A stretch of DNA of 64,000 nt from Actinomycetota bacterium (lineage in GTDB: Bacteria; Actinomycetota; Thermoleophilia; Miltoncostaeales; Miltoncostaeaceae), in NCBI GenBank assembly GCA_020636905.1, contig JACJWX010000025.1, forward strand, positions 62,001 through 126,000, read 5' to 3'. The position numbers and the translations under genes are program-made. The stretch's first letter is position 1, and each line of letters begins with the position of its first letter. Below, in pieces: positions 1 to 7,489 of the stretch. Below the pieces are notes generated by a model. The model was given only the letters and a program-made list of their open reading frames with translations. It was not told where the DNA came from and ran no database searches.

Positions 1-2358
1 GCGGTCCCCGACCTGTGCGCCGACCACCACGGCGGCACCGGCGCCGAGTTCCCGCTTGATCGCGTCGGAGGCCGCGAGCAGATCGTCCGCCTCGGCGGCC
101 TCGATCCGGGCGGCCACGGTCTTGATGCCGCGGACCTCGACGGCTCCCGCGGCGATCGCCCGGGGGTCGAGTGTGCCGCGCCGGGCCGCCTTCAGATCGG
201 CTTCGAGGTCGGCGATGCGCGCGTCGCGCAGGTCGAGTTCCGCCTGCAGCGTGTCGGCCTGACGACGGTAATGCGCGGTGAGTTCGGTGCCGGTCAGGGC
301 TTCGATCCGCCGCGCACCCGACCCCACGCTGCCCTCGCTGATGATGGTGAAGGGCCCGATCTCGGACGTCCGCGACACGTGCGTCCCTCCGCAGAGCTCG
401 CGCGAGTAGTCGCCGGCCGACACCACGCGCACGACGTCGCCGTACTTCTCGCCGAACAGGCCCATCGCCCCGAGGGCGTCGGCGTCGGGCTTCGGCATCT
501 CGCGCCATTTCACCGGGGCGTCTTCGGCGATGCGGGACACCACCATGTCCTCCACCTCGGCCAGCGCGTCCTCGGGAATCCGTCCCCGGTGGGTCACGTC
601 GAAGCGCAGCTTGTCGGGGCCGACGTAGGACCCGGCCTGATGGACGTCGGTGCCGAGGCGCTTGCGGAGCGCCCAGTGCAGCAGATGGGTTGCCGTGTGG
701 TTCGCCTGGGTGGCGCGCCGTGCCGGAACGTCCACGAGGGCGACCACCTCGTCGCCCGGGGCCGGAACGAGCCCGTCCACGACCAGCGCCTGACCGGAAC
801 CCACGCGGATCACGTCGGTGACCTCGCCTCGCGCCGACCCGGCGGTGATCCACCCGTGGTCCGAGACCTGGCCGCCGCCCTGGGCGTAGAACGGGGACTC
901 GGCGAGCACCACGACGGCACGGCCGTCGGCGAGTGGCTCGACACCCTGCGCGGTGGTGCGGACCTCGAGGTCGTCGTATCCGACGAACGCGGTCGTCGGG
1001 ACACGCTGCACCAGCGCGTCGGCGACCGCGGCGGCGTCGTCGCCGCCGTGAGTCCCGGCACCCGCCCGCGACCGCTCGCGCTGCTCGTCCATCAACTGTT
1101 CGTAGCGTCCGGTGTCGACCGTCAGCCCCGCATCGGCAGCCGCCTCCGCGGTGAGATCGAGCGGGAACCCGTAGGTGTCGTGCAGCCGGAACGCGTCCTC
1201 GCCACTCACGGTGCCCTCGGCCGGTGTGCCGGCGATGACCTCGGCCAGAAGCCGGCGCCCGGACTGGAGGGTCCGCGCGAACTGCTCGGCTTCGGCGCCG
1301 AGCACGTCGGCCACCGCGGCGCGCTGCTCGACCAGTTCCGGATAGGCGTCGCCCCACCGGTCGGCGACCTCGCCGGCGAGTGCGACGACCGCGTCGACGG
1401 CGAGCCCCAGCTGGGTCCCCTCGGCCACCGCTCGGCGCACGATGCGCCGCAGCACGTAGCCGCGACCCTCGTTGCTCGGGCGGACGCCGTCGGTGGTGAG
1501 GAAGGTCATGGCGCGGCCGTGGTCGGCGAGCACACGCAGCGACCGATCGGATCGGTCGGCCGCGCCGTACGCCGTGCCGGTGGCGCGCTCGGCCCATTCG
1601 ATCAGCGGCCGGAACGCGTCGGTGTCGAACACCGACGGCTTGTCCTGGAGCAGCGCCGCAATGCGTTCCAGGCCGGCACCGGTGTCGATGTTCTTCTTCG
1701 GCAGCGGATGGAGCTCGCCGGCGGCGTCCCGTTCGTACTGCATGAACACCAGGTTCCAGTACTCCAGGTAGCGGTCACCGCCCACGCGCGGTCCGCCCTC
1801 GGGCCCGAACGCGGGCCCCCGGTCGATGTAGAGCTCGGTGTTCGGGCCGCACGGCCCGGTGGGACCCGCCTTCCAGAAGTTGTCCTCCTCGCCGAGCGCC
1901 TGGATCCGGTCACGCGGGATCCCGAGCGAGACCCAGTGCTCGACGGCCTCGTCGTCGGCGGGGACGCTGTCGTTGCCCTCGAAGACCGTGATCCAGAGCT
2001 GCTCGGGGTCGAGTCCCAGCACCTCCATCGAGAACTCGAACCCGAAGCGGATGGCGTCCTGCTTGAAGTAGTCGCCCAGCGAGAAGTTGCCGAGCATCTC
2101 GAAGAACGTCAGATGCCGGGCCGTGTAGCCCACCTGGTCGATGTCCACGGTCCGGAAACACTTCTGGCAGGTGGTGAGCCGCGGGGCGGGCGGGGTGTCC
2201 CGGCCCATGAAGTAGTCCTTGAGGGGCTGCATCCCGGCGATGGTGAGCAGCACGGTGGGGTCGTTGTCGAACGGCACCAGTGAGGACGAGGGCAGGGCGA
2301 CGTGGCCCTGCCGCACGAAGTAATCACGAAATGCCCGACGGATCTCGTGTGTCGTCAT
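1..2358 (-). CDS. alaS: Alanyl-tRNA synthetase (3' end cut by window edge)
   Basis: Charges tRNA-Ala and edits mischarged Ser/Gly in the cytoplasm. The first 786 codons lie in the window; the family is usually about 870-890 residues, so the last part of the C-terminal (C-Ala/DHHA1) domain lies beyond the left edge. The N-terminus reads MTTHEIRRAFRDYF, a class II aaRS catalytic start. The editing-domain zinc motif is complete: HTATH (H554, H558) and CGGTH (C656, H660). A coiled region (residues ~675-720) follows. The ATG at 2358 overlaps the TGA of the upstream 75-residue ORF by ATGA, so the two are probably translationally coupled in one operon with the small membrane protein and mnmA. Identity is certain; only the C-terminus is missing. 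Confidence 0.97.
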   Translation of the reverse strand, partial: MTTHEIRRAFRDYFVRQGHVALPSSSLVPFDNDPTVLLTIAGMQPLKDYFMGRDTPPAPRLTTCQKCFRTVDIDQVGYTARHLTFFEMLGNFSLGDYFKQDAIRFGFEFSMEVLGLDPEQLWITVFEGNDSVPADDEAVEHWVSLGIPRDRIQALGEEDNFWKAGPTGPCGPNTELYIDRGPAFGPEGGPRVGGDRYLEYWNLVFMQYERDAAGELHPLPKKNIDTGAGLERIAALLQDKPSVFDTDAFRPLIEWAERATGTAYGAADRSDRSLRVLADHGRAMTFLTTDGVRPSNEGRGYVLRRIVRRAVAEGTQLGLAVDAVVALAGEVADRWGDAYPELVEQRAAVADVLGAEAEQFARTLQSGRRLLAEVIAGTPAEGTVSGEDAFRLHDTYGFPLDLTAEAAADAGLTVDTGRYEQLMDEQRERSRAGAGTHGGDDAAAVADALVQRVPTTAFVGYDDLEVRTTAQGVEPLADGRAVVVLAESPFYAQGGGQVSDHGWITAGSARGEVTDVIRVGSGQALVVDGLVPAPGDEVVALVDVPARRATQANHTATHLLHWALRKRLGTDVHQAGSYVGPDKLRFDVTHRGRIPEDALAEVEDMVVSRIAEDAPVKWREMPKPDADALGAMGLFGEKYGDVVRVVSAGDYSRELCGGTHVSRTSEIGPFTIISEGSVGSGARRIEALTGTELTAHYRRQADTLQAELDLRDARIADLEADLKAARRGTLDPRAIAAGAVEVRGIKTVAARIEAAEADDLLAASDAIKRELGAGAAVVVGAQVGDR

Positions 2359-2582
2359 GTGCGCGGGGTGAACTCCCGGCCCATGGCCTCGGCGAGTTCC
2401 CGGTCGATCTCGTCCTGACGGCGGGAGCTGGCCTGCTTCGCGGCGTCCACCGCCTCCAGGGCGTGTCCACGGATCCGCGCGAACTCCTCGCCCAGGAACG
2501 CGGGCCACTGCGCGAGGTCGCGGGGCCCCTTGGAATAGGCCCACCCGGCAGCGCCGAGCAGCGCCAGTGTCTTCAGCTTCAC
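2355..2582 (-). CDS. Small hypothetical protein in the alaS operon
   Basis: A 75-residue protein. It begins with a short hydrophobic stretch (MKLKTLALLGAAGWAYSKG), followed by a charged, probably helical body rich in Glu/Arg/Gln (EEFARIRGHALEAVDAAK). The layout resembles a YtxH-like membrane-anchored helix, but I cannot name a family. Its stop codon overlaps the alaS start by four bases, and it begins only 2 bp after the preceding small membrane gene. This makes it a link in a co-transcribed chain mnmA - DUF948-like - this ORF - alaS. The spacing and coding character support a real gene; the function is unknown. Confidence 0.72.
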   Translation of the reverse strand: MKLKTLALLGAAGWAYSKGPRDLAQWPAFLGEEFARIRGHALEAVDAAKQASSRRQDEIDRELAEAMGREFTPRT

Positions 2583-2584
2583 GT

Positions 2585-3031
2585 TCAGGCCTCCGGAGTG
2601 GCGGGCCCGCTCGAGGGACCCGGATACGGTGACGCGTGGGATCGCGGCGCCGTGGCGCGATCCTTCGAGTCGGCGCGCATGCGCGACATGAAGGTGGCGA
2701 CACCCTCCTTCAGCCCGGCGGCGATCCCCGACATCGCGCGGACGGGTGCGGTGGCGGCGCTGGACATGGTCACGACGCTCTTCTCGGCGCCCTTCGCCGC
2801 GTGGACGGCCGTGAGCATGATCTCGTCGACGTGGTCGAACTGCTTGTTCACGCCGTCCATGGTGGTCTGCGCCTTCCCGAGGATCGGCACGACCTCGTCG
2901 GTGACGCTGCCGATCGTGATGTTCAGCCGCTGGAACACCCCCGCCATCCTGAAGAACAGGTAGGCGAGCGCGAATCCCGTGACGAGCAGGAAGATCGAAA
3001 GTGCGAGTTTGAGAAGATCAGACCAGTCCAC
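2585..3031 (-). CDS. DUF948-like single-pass membrane protein
   Basis: About 148 residues from a GTG at 3031, placed 8 nt after the mnmA stop with AGGAG 10 nt upstream. Longer in-frame extensions would lie antisense-free but inside mnmA, so I reject them. The N-terminal transmembrane segment (LLKLALSIFLLVTGFALAYL, residues ~5-25) is followed by a helical region with repeated small and charged residues (TDEVVPILGKAQTTMDGVNK), as in DUF948 proteins. The C-terminal tail is disordered, rich in Ser/Pro/Arg. DUF948 proteins are single-pass, coiled and of unknown function. It sits between mnmA and alaS in a tight operon. The family call rests on architecture rather than an alignment. Confidence 0.72.
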   Translation of the reverse strand: MDWSDLLKLALSIFLLVTGFALAYLFFRMAGVFQRLNITIGSVTDEVVPILGKAQTTMDGVNKQFDHVDEIMLTAVHAAKGAEKSVVTMSSAATAPVRAMSGIAAGLKEGVATFMSRMRADSKDRATAPRSHASPYPGPSSGPATPEA

Positions 3032-3038
3032 TGTCCAG

Positions 3039-4520
3039 CTACTCCTGCGCTCGGGGTCGTGACCCCGCGATGGTACCGGCCGCCACAAGTCGGCCGTCCT
3101 GATAGATGGTCGCGGTCTGTCCCGGAGCGGCGCCATCGGCGGGTTCGTCGAGATTGACCTGCAGCGTCTCGTCGTCCGCGGGGACGACGCTGGCACCGCG
3201 CAACGCGGCCCCCCGGTACCGGACGCGGACCTCGAAGGGCCGTGTGGGGTCGATGACGTCGTGGCCGACGGCGGGATGCAGCGTGAGGCCCCAGGTGGCG
3301 AGGTCCTGGCGGGGACCGACCACCACCCTGTTGCTGTCGGCGTCGGTGCCCAGCACGTAGAGCGGCTCGGGCGACGCGATCCCGATGCCCCGGCGCTGGC
3401 CGATGGTGAACCGCCAGTAGCCGCCGTGGCTCCCGAGCACGGTGCCGGCGGCATCGACCACGTCACCGGGACGATCGCCCAGTCCGGCGTTGCGCTCCAG
3501 GAACGGCGCGTAGCCCCCCTCTCCCACGAAGCAGATCTCCTGACTCTCGACGGCGTCGGCCGCGGGGAGTTCGGCGCGCCCGGCCATCTCACGCACCTCG
3601 GGTTTGGTCAGCTCGCCGAGCGGGAACTCGAGGCGTTCGAGCGTCTCACCCGGCACCATCGCGAGCATGTAGCTCTGGTCTTTGTCGGTGTCGACGGCCC
3701 GCGCGATCACGGGTGTCTCCTGGTCGCTCCTGACCACCCGGGCGTAGTGGCCCGTGGCCAGCCCCCGGGCGCCGAGCAGCGCGGCCACCTGCGAGAGCAC
3801 CGCGAAGCGGACGGTGCCGTTGCAGGTCACACATGGATTCGGCGTGCGGCCGGCGGTGTATCCCGCGATGAAGTCCTCGACGACACCGCGCCGGAACGCG
3901 TCGGCGGCATCGATGGTCAGGTGCGGCATCCCGAGTGCGTGGGCCGTGTCCCGTGCCATCCGGACGGTCTCCGGAGAGCAGCATGAGCGTTCGGCGGCGA
4001 GCGCGGCCGGATCGTGCCACAGGCGCATCGTGACCCCGATCGCCCGTCTGCCGGACGCACGGGCGAGCATGGCGGCGACGGCCGAATCGACCCCTCCGCT
4101 CATCGCCACGAGGACGCGTTCGTCGCTCAGGGGGAGCCCCGGCTCGCCCAGGCGGTCGCTGAACCAGCGTTCCAGCGCGCGCGCGACGGCGTCGGCCACC
4201 AGTCGCGGCCCGTGGCGGCGATGGGCATCGAGCCCGCCCAGGTCCGCGTCGAGCATCGCGGTGGACAGCGACATGGCGTCTTCGAGGTCGGCCCCGTTCA
4301 GGCGTGCGCAGGCGGCGCTCGCAGCGGCGGTCGCGGCCGGGCAGCCGAAGGCGAGAAAGCGCGCCTCGTCGATCCGGCCGTCGACGATCCGCAGTTGGAT
4401 GGTGACCAGATCACCGCACGACGTGGAACCGGATTCGCCGACCGCGTCGGGCGCGTCCATGGCACCCGCACCCACCGGGTGGGTGAGGTGTCGGACGACG
4501 TCGGGGGGGTAGGGCGCCAT
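3039..4520 (-). CDS. mnmA: tRNA-U34 2-thiouridylase MnmA with N-terminal IscU/NifU-like domain
   Basis: Installs the 2-thio group on U34 of tRNA-Lys/Glu/Gln. The 493 residues hold two parts. Residues ~10-120 are an IscU/NifU_N-like scaffold with CGD (C35, D37) and GC (C60); the third IscU cysteine is a glycine (H103-G104). From ~132 onward is MnmA: PP-loop SGGVDS (141-146), NPCVTCN with C230 and C233, and EICFVGE with C330. The C230-x2-C233 plus C330 set matches MnmA enzymes that bind a [4Fe-4S] cluster, unlike the E. coli type with one cysteine at each site. That pairing makes a cluster-delivery or scaffold role for the fused domain plausible (inference). The ATG at 4520 has TATCCT 6 nt upstream and no SD, consistent with leaderless initiation. 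It heads the operon running into alaS. Confidence 0.93.
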   Translation of the reverse strand: MAPYPPDVVRHLTHPVGAGAMDAPDAVGESGSTSCGDLVTIQLRIVDGRIDEARFLAFGCPAATAAASAACARLNGADLEDAMSLSTAMLDADLGGLDAHRRHGPRLVADAVARALERWFSDRLGEPGLPLSDERVLVAMSGGVDSAVAAMLARASGRRAIGVTMRLWHDPAALAAERSCCSPETVRMARDTAHALGMPHLTIDAADAFRRGVVEDFIAGYTAGRTPNPCVTCNGTVRFAVLSQVAALLGARGLATGHYARVVRSDQETPVIARAVDTDKDQSYMLAMVPGETLERLEFPLGELTKPEVREMAGRAELPAADAVESQEICFVGEGGYAPFLERNAGLGDRPGDVVDAAGTVLGSHGGYWRFTIGQRRGIGIASPEPLYVLGTDADSNRVVVGPRQDLATWGLTLHPAVGHDVIDPTRPFEVRVRYRGAALRGASVVPADDETLQVNLDEPADGAAPGQTATIYQDGRLVAAGTIAGSRPRAQE

Positions 4521-4526
4521 GCGCCC

Positions 4527-4532
4527 AGGATA
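4527..4532 (-). promoter_or_regulatory. -10 box of a leaderless mnmA promoter
   Basis: TATCCT on the minus strand, separated by exactly 6 nt from the mnmA ATG, with no Shine-Dalgarno between. The same TANNNT plus 6-7 nt arrangement recurs before several other first-in-operon genes in this window. The assignment is by pattern; no -35 is obvious. Confidence 0.5.
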
Positions 4533-4565
4533 CCCCGGGGCCCGTGCGGTCGAGCCCCGGCGAGG

Positions 4566-5105
4566 TCAGCCTGCCGGCTGCGCGTCCCTGGCGTCGCTGA
4601 GGGCCTGGCGGATCATCTGCTCGTCGACCACGCCCGACCAGGCGTTGACCACGTTGCCGTCGCGTCCGATGACGACGACCGAGGGTGTCCCGGTCAGCCC
4701 CATCGAGGTGGGCAGGTCGCCGAAGGTCTGCTCGGCGTTGATGTCGTAGACCAGGAAGGCGACCCCGGATCCGAGGCTCGACGACTTCACCTGGTTGATC
4801 GCGCTGGCGACGAAGTCCTCGTCGGCGATCCCCCGCATGAGCATCGCGACCACGATGGGACGGTGCGCGTCGAGCGCACGCTGGAATGCTTTGGGGCTCC
4901 GGTCGCTGGCCGTGACGGCCTCGCCCGGCTGGAGCGGCGTCGTGCGCTGCGGGGTGTGCGCGGGCGTCGAGGTCGCGGCGGTCGTGACCGCGGTGTCCGC
5001 CTGGGCGGTGTCCCCGGTCGTCCCGGCGGCGTCACCACCACACCCGATCAGCGCGCCGCAGGCAAGCGCCGCGGCCGCGATGAGTGCTGCGCGTCGCGCC
5101 CTCAT
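4566..5105 (-). CDS. Thioredoxin-fold lipoprotein without CxxC
   Basis: About 179 residues from the ATG at 5105, which has GGAG 8 nt upstream; an upstream ATG at 5132 has no SD. It starts MRARRAALIAAAALACGALIGCGG, a lipoprotein signal whose lipobox is L-I-G-C. A Thr/Ala-rich linker (~20-60) follows. The C-terminal ~110 residues look like a thioredoxin fold: strand IVVAMLM, strand VAFLVYDIN, the cis-Pro segment TGTPSVVVI, then a final helix. The CxxC expected after the first strand is absent (RGIADEDF stands there), so thiol redox activity is unlikely. It could be a redox-dead TlpA-like or copper-chaperone-like protein; that is a guess. It lies just upstream of mnmA on the same strand but starts 580 nt away and ends before it. 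Confidence 0.72.
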   Translation of the reverse strand: MRARRAALIAAAALACGALIGCGGDAAGTTGDTAQADTAVTTAATSTPAHTPQRTTPLQPGEAVTASDRSPKAFQRALDAHRPIVVAMLMRGIADEDFVASAINQVKSSSLGSGVAFLVYDINAEQTFGDLPTSMGLTGTPSVVVIGRDGNVVNAWSGVVDEQMIRQALSDARDAQPAG

Positions 5106-5503
5106 GCGCACGGCTCCATGGTGGTCCCCCACCGTGCCGCTCCGGATAGAGCTCTGAACCTGCCGAAGCAGGTGGGATTCGAGCGGTCACGGCACGTCAC
5201 CGAGCGGTGACCTGACATCGATTCCCGTAGTTGAAACGTTGGCTCAGGCGTCGCGCCGGTCGCGAACACGGTCGGGTTCCTCCAGCGTAGTTGCTACGCC
5301 ATATGTCGGCAAACGCCCACGGCACCTGTAGCCGTCGCGCCACACCCGATCGCGGCGCGTGGATGCGGGTGTCCGGCCGGGTGCGGGCGCCGGAGCCGGT
5401 TTCGCACATGGGCATCGCCTCTAACACCACTTCACAGCGGCGTCGGGCGGCCTCACCCTGGGAGTCGAATCGGTCATGGACGACGCCTGGAGGCGCTGTG
5501 CTC
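5106..5503. other. Intergenic region with two inverted repeats, no gene seen
   Basis: About 400 bp between a minus-strand lipoprotein and a plus-strand small gene. No frame has convincing coding character; the open frames are GC-driven. Two short inverted repeats are visible: GGTCAC at 5185-5190 with GGTGACC at 5206-5212, and GCGTAG-TTG-CTACGC at 5285-5299. The first pair also carries a GAGCGGT direct repeat. They may be operators for the divergent genes; I see no other structure. Confidence 0.5.
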
Positions 5504-5758
5504 GTGCCACCTCCCCCACCGGCATACACCCTCAGTCCGGCACTCGACGATCTGGACGAGGACTCCATCGAGGTCATCGAGCGCTGCCTGCACGGGCTGA
5601 CCGGTCAGGTGGGTGGCGTGATCGTGATCGGCATCGGCGCCACCGACCGCCACGTGATCGTGGACGTGGCGACCTGCGACGGCTCGGTGCTGCTGATGGA
5701 GCTGCTCGACAACCGGCCCATGCCGGACATGGACGACGCCGACGAGGACCTCGCCTGA
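5504..5758 (+). CDS. Small acidic hypothetical protein
   Basis: About 84 residues from a GTG at 5504; GGAGG at 5489-5493 is 10 nt upstream, and a second GTG at 5498 is possible. The sequence starts with a proline run (VPPPPPAYT), then a compact alpha/beta-looking section (DSIEVIERCLHGLTGQV, GVIVIGIGATDRHVIVDVA) and ends very acidic (MDDADEDLA). The strand-like hydrophobic alternation and acidic tail argue for real coding, but I recognise no family. It stands alone before another small gene on the same strand. Confidence 0.5.
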   Translation: MPPPPPAYTLSPALDDLDEDSIEVIERCLHGLTGQVGGVIVIGIGATDRHVIVDVATCDGSVLLMELLDNRPMPDMDDADEDLA

Positions 5759-5969
5759 ACGAGTGCCGCGTCGGGCACCGTGTGCCCTGTTTCGCGGCAG
5801 CCTGGCGGCTGCAAACTCACCCGTAGCCCGCCGCCGCCCCGGGTCACCGGTGCCTCGCCGAACGTGCGTCGTCGGCTCGGGAAGTGCCGCCGGCGTTGTC
5901 CCGAACCTCCTCCGTGTTGCGCCCGGCTTTCGTTCGCCACGCCGCTCCCGAACCTCCGACTCTCGACAC

Positions 5970-5975
5970 TAGACT
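5970..5975 (+). promoter_or_regulatory. -10 box of a leaderless promoter
   Basis: TAGACT, followed by 6 nt and the GTG at 5982, with no Shine-Dalgarno. The identical hexamer and spacing precede the GTG of the beta-lactamase-like gene at 50733. Confidence 0.5.
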
Positions 5976-5981
5976 GTCGCC

Positions 5982-6269
5982 GTGTCGACCTCGGCCGCGC
6001 ACCGCCTGCAGATGTTGTTGGTCGTCCAGTGGCTCGACGCCGGCGCTCCCGCCGACGGTGTCGTCGAGGTCGAGGTCGAGGCCCTCACCGACGGGCTCGG
6101 GGTTGGTGACGATCGCCGCGGAGTGCTGACGGTCATGTCGGCACTCGGCGAGCTCGAGGAGGCCGGGGACGTGGCGGTGACCTGGCTCCCGGGGCGGGCT
6201 CGCGCGACATGCACGCTGGGCGACAGCCTCCGCAGATCACTCGATCCAGACGCCGCCGATCTCAGCTGA
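5982..6269 (+). CDS. Small hypothetical protein
   Basis: A 95-residue protein from a GTG placed 6 nt after a TAGACT -10 box, which supports this start as leaderless. The N-terminal half is helical (HRLQMLLVVQWLDAGAP). The middle is acidic (VVEVEVEALTDGLGVGDD), and a second helix (VLTVMSALGELEEAGDVAV) precedes strands. The pattern resembles a small winged-helix-like fold (helix, helix, LGELEEAG, then a strand pair VAVTWLPGRARATCTL), but I cannot assign a family and give no function. Confidence 0.55.
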   Translation: MSTSAAHRLQMLLVVQWLDAGAPADGVVEVEVEALTDGLGVGDDRRGVLTVMSALGELEEAGDVAVTWLPGRARATCTLGDSLRRSLDPDAADLS

Positions 6270-6362
6270 GCTTGTGCGAACCGCTGATTTCGATCCACTT
6301 CTGGGTACTTCCGACCGGATCGGCTTGCATCGCCCCGGAGAGGACCGATACACGTCATCGTC

Positions 6363-7394
6363 ATGTGCCCAAGACGTGCCCTCTTCTTGGCGGCGCTTGC
6401 CCTCAGTGCTGGCGTAACGCCCGCCCTTGCCGTCGACCGCACCGCTTCGGACGGCGCCGGCAACACCATCCACTTCCAGGTCGACGCGCCATCGGCGACG
6501 ATCACGGACGAGGTCGATGCGCTGCGCCGCGCCCCGCACGGCGCGGAGATCAACAACGTCATCATCCGCATCGTCCCCGATGCGAGCGTCACCGTCGCCT
6601 GCGGGTCGGCCGCCGCGGCCGGCTGTTACAACTGGGAGTCGGGGTCCATCCCGCGGATCACGGTTCCGGACCTGCCCGCGGGTGAGCCCGCCGACGTCCT
6701 GCTCCACGAGTACGGACATCATGTCGACGCCTCGATCAGCAACGGATCGCTTCCGGAGCCGAACGGCACGCGCACATGGTGGACGCAGCGGAAGATGGCG
6801 ACGCTCCTGAGCCAGGGCCTGGTCGCCCGGGACTACTCGCTGGGATGGGACAAATCAATCGGCGAGATCTTCGCCGAGGACTACGCCCAGCTCACCGTCG
6901 CCGCCCCGTACGGCATCGATTGGCTCGGCTTCCCGGACACCTCGATCCTGAGCGCGCTGCGCCAGGACATCGTGGACGCCGGTGGAAGCGCCGGTACCGG
7001 AGCCGCTCCGGGTGTCGATCCCGTGCCGCCGACCGCCAATGCGGGCGCGGCGCCCGCGAGCGGGGTTTCCCGCGCTCCCGCCAGCCAGTTGTCGCCACGC
7101 AAACGGGGCACGTTGTCGCGTCGCAAGTCGTTCCGACTGCCGTTCACCACCGCCGGACAGACCAACCGCATCACGGTCTCGGTACGCGGGCGCGGTCGCA
7201 TGACCTCGCGGACCCTGCGGGCGGTGCTCCAATGCCGCGGCCAGCGTCTGGCGGCGAAGTGGGTGCGCCCCGGGCGCACGACGGGCCTGGGTGCCCGTGT
7301 GGCCGGCACCTCGCGCTGTGTGGCCCGCGTGACCAACGTTCGCGGGGGAAACGCCGGATACGACATCCGGGTGCGCGTCACCAGCTGGCCGTAG
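6363..7394 (+). CDS. Secreted putative zinc metalloprotease (HExxH)
   Basis: 343 residues with a clear Sec signal peptide (MCPRRALFLAALALSAGVTPALA). The mature N-terminal domain contains LLHEYGHHVDA with HExxH at H115-H119, and 50 residues later GEIFAEDYAQL (E168, E172). This geometry fits a gluzincin, with a glutamate as third zinc ligand. A Pro/Ala-rich linker (~215-245) leads to a basic C-terminal domain (~245-343) with predicted strands and two cysteines, perhaps a wall-binding or substrate-binding module. No neighbour suggests a substrate. The metalloprotease call is from the motif only; the enzyme could instead be a non-proteolytic zincin. Confidence 0.75.
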   Translation: MCPRRALFLAALALSAGVTPALAVDRTASDGAGNTIHFQVDAPSATITDEVDALRRAPHGAEINNVIIRIVPDASVTVACGSAAAAGCYNWESGSIPRITVPDLPAGEPADVLLHEYGHHVDASISNGSLPEPNGTRTWWTQRKMATLLSQGLVARDYSLGWDKSIGEIFAEDYAQLTVAAPYGIDWLGFPDTSILSALRQDIVDAGGSAGTGAAPGVDPVPPTANAGAAPASGVSRAPASQLSPRKRGTLSRRKSFRLPFTTAGQTNRITVSVRGRGRMTSRTLRAVLQCRGQRLAAKWVRPGRTTGLGARVAGTSRCVARVTNVRGGNAGYDIRVRVTSWP

Positions 7395-7434
7395 GCCTCC
7401 GACCCGGCGAGCCGGGGAGGCCGGGAGCCGGCAG

Positions 7435-7467
7435 GTGTGTGCCCCGCGGCGAACGCGGAGCACACAC
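7435..7467. terminator. Bidirectional hairpin between convergent genes
   Basis: A 14-bp stem (7435-7448 with 7454-7467, 13 of 14 pairs) closed by the loop GCGAA. It lies between the stops of the convergent metalloprotease-like gene and the chemoreceptor. There is no T-run, which is common for high-GC terminators. Confidence 0.55.
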
Positions 7468-7489
7468 GCCGGGTCTCACTGCGGAGTGA

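Noticed and set aside
271..2283. A long plus-strand open frame opposite alaS
   Set aside because: It is the antisense of a complete aminoacyl-tRNA synthetase. In ~70 % GC DNA such shadow frames are expected, and its protein is a low-complexity Arg/Gly/His mix with no family pattern.
5284..5300. GCGTAG-TTG-CTACGC as a terminator
   Set aside because: It lies inside a divergent gap away from any gene end and has no T-run. An operator is as likely, so I only noted it in the gap entry.
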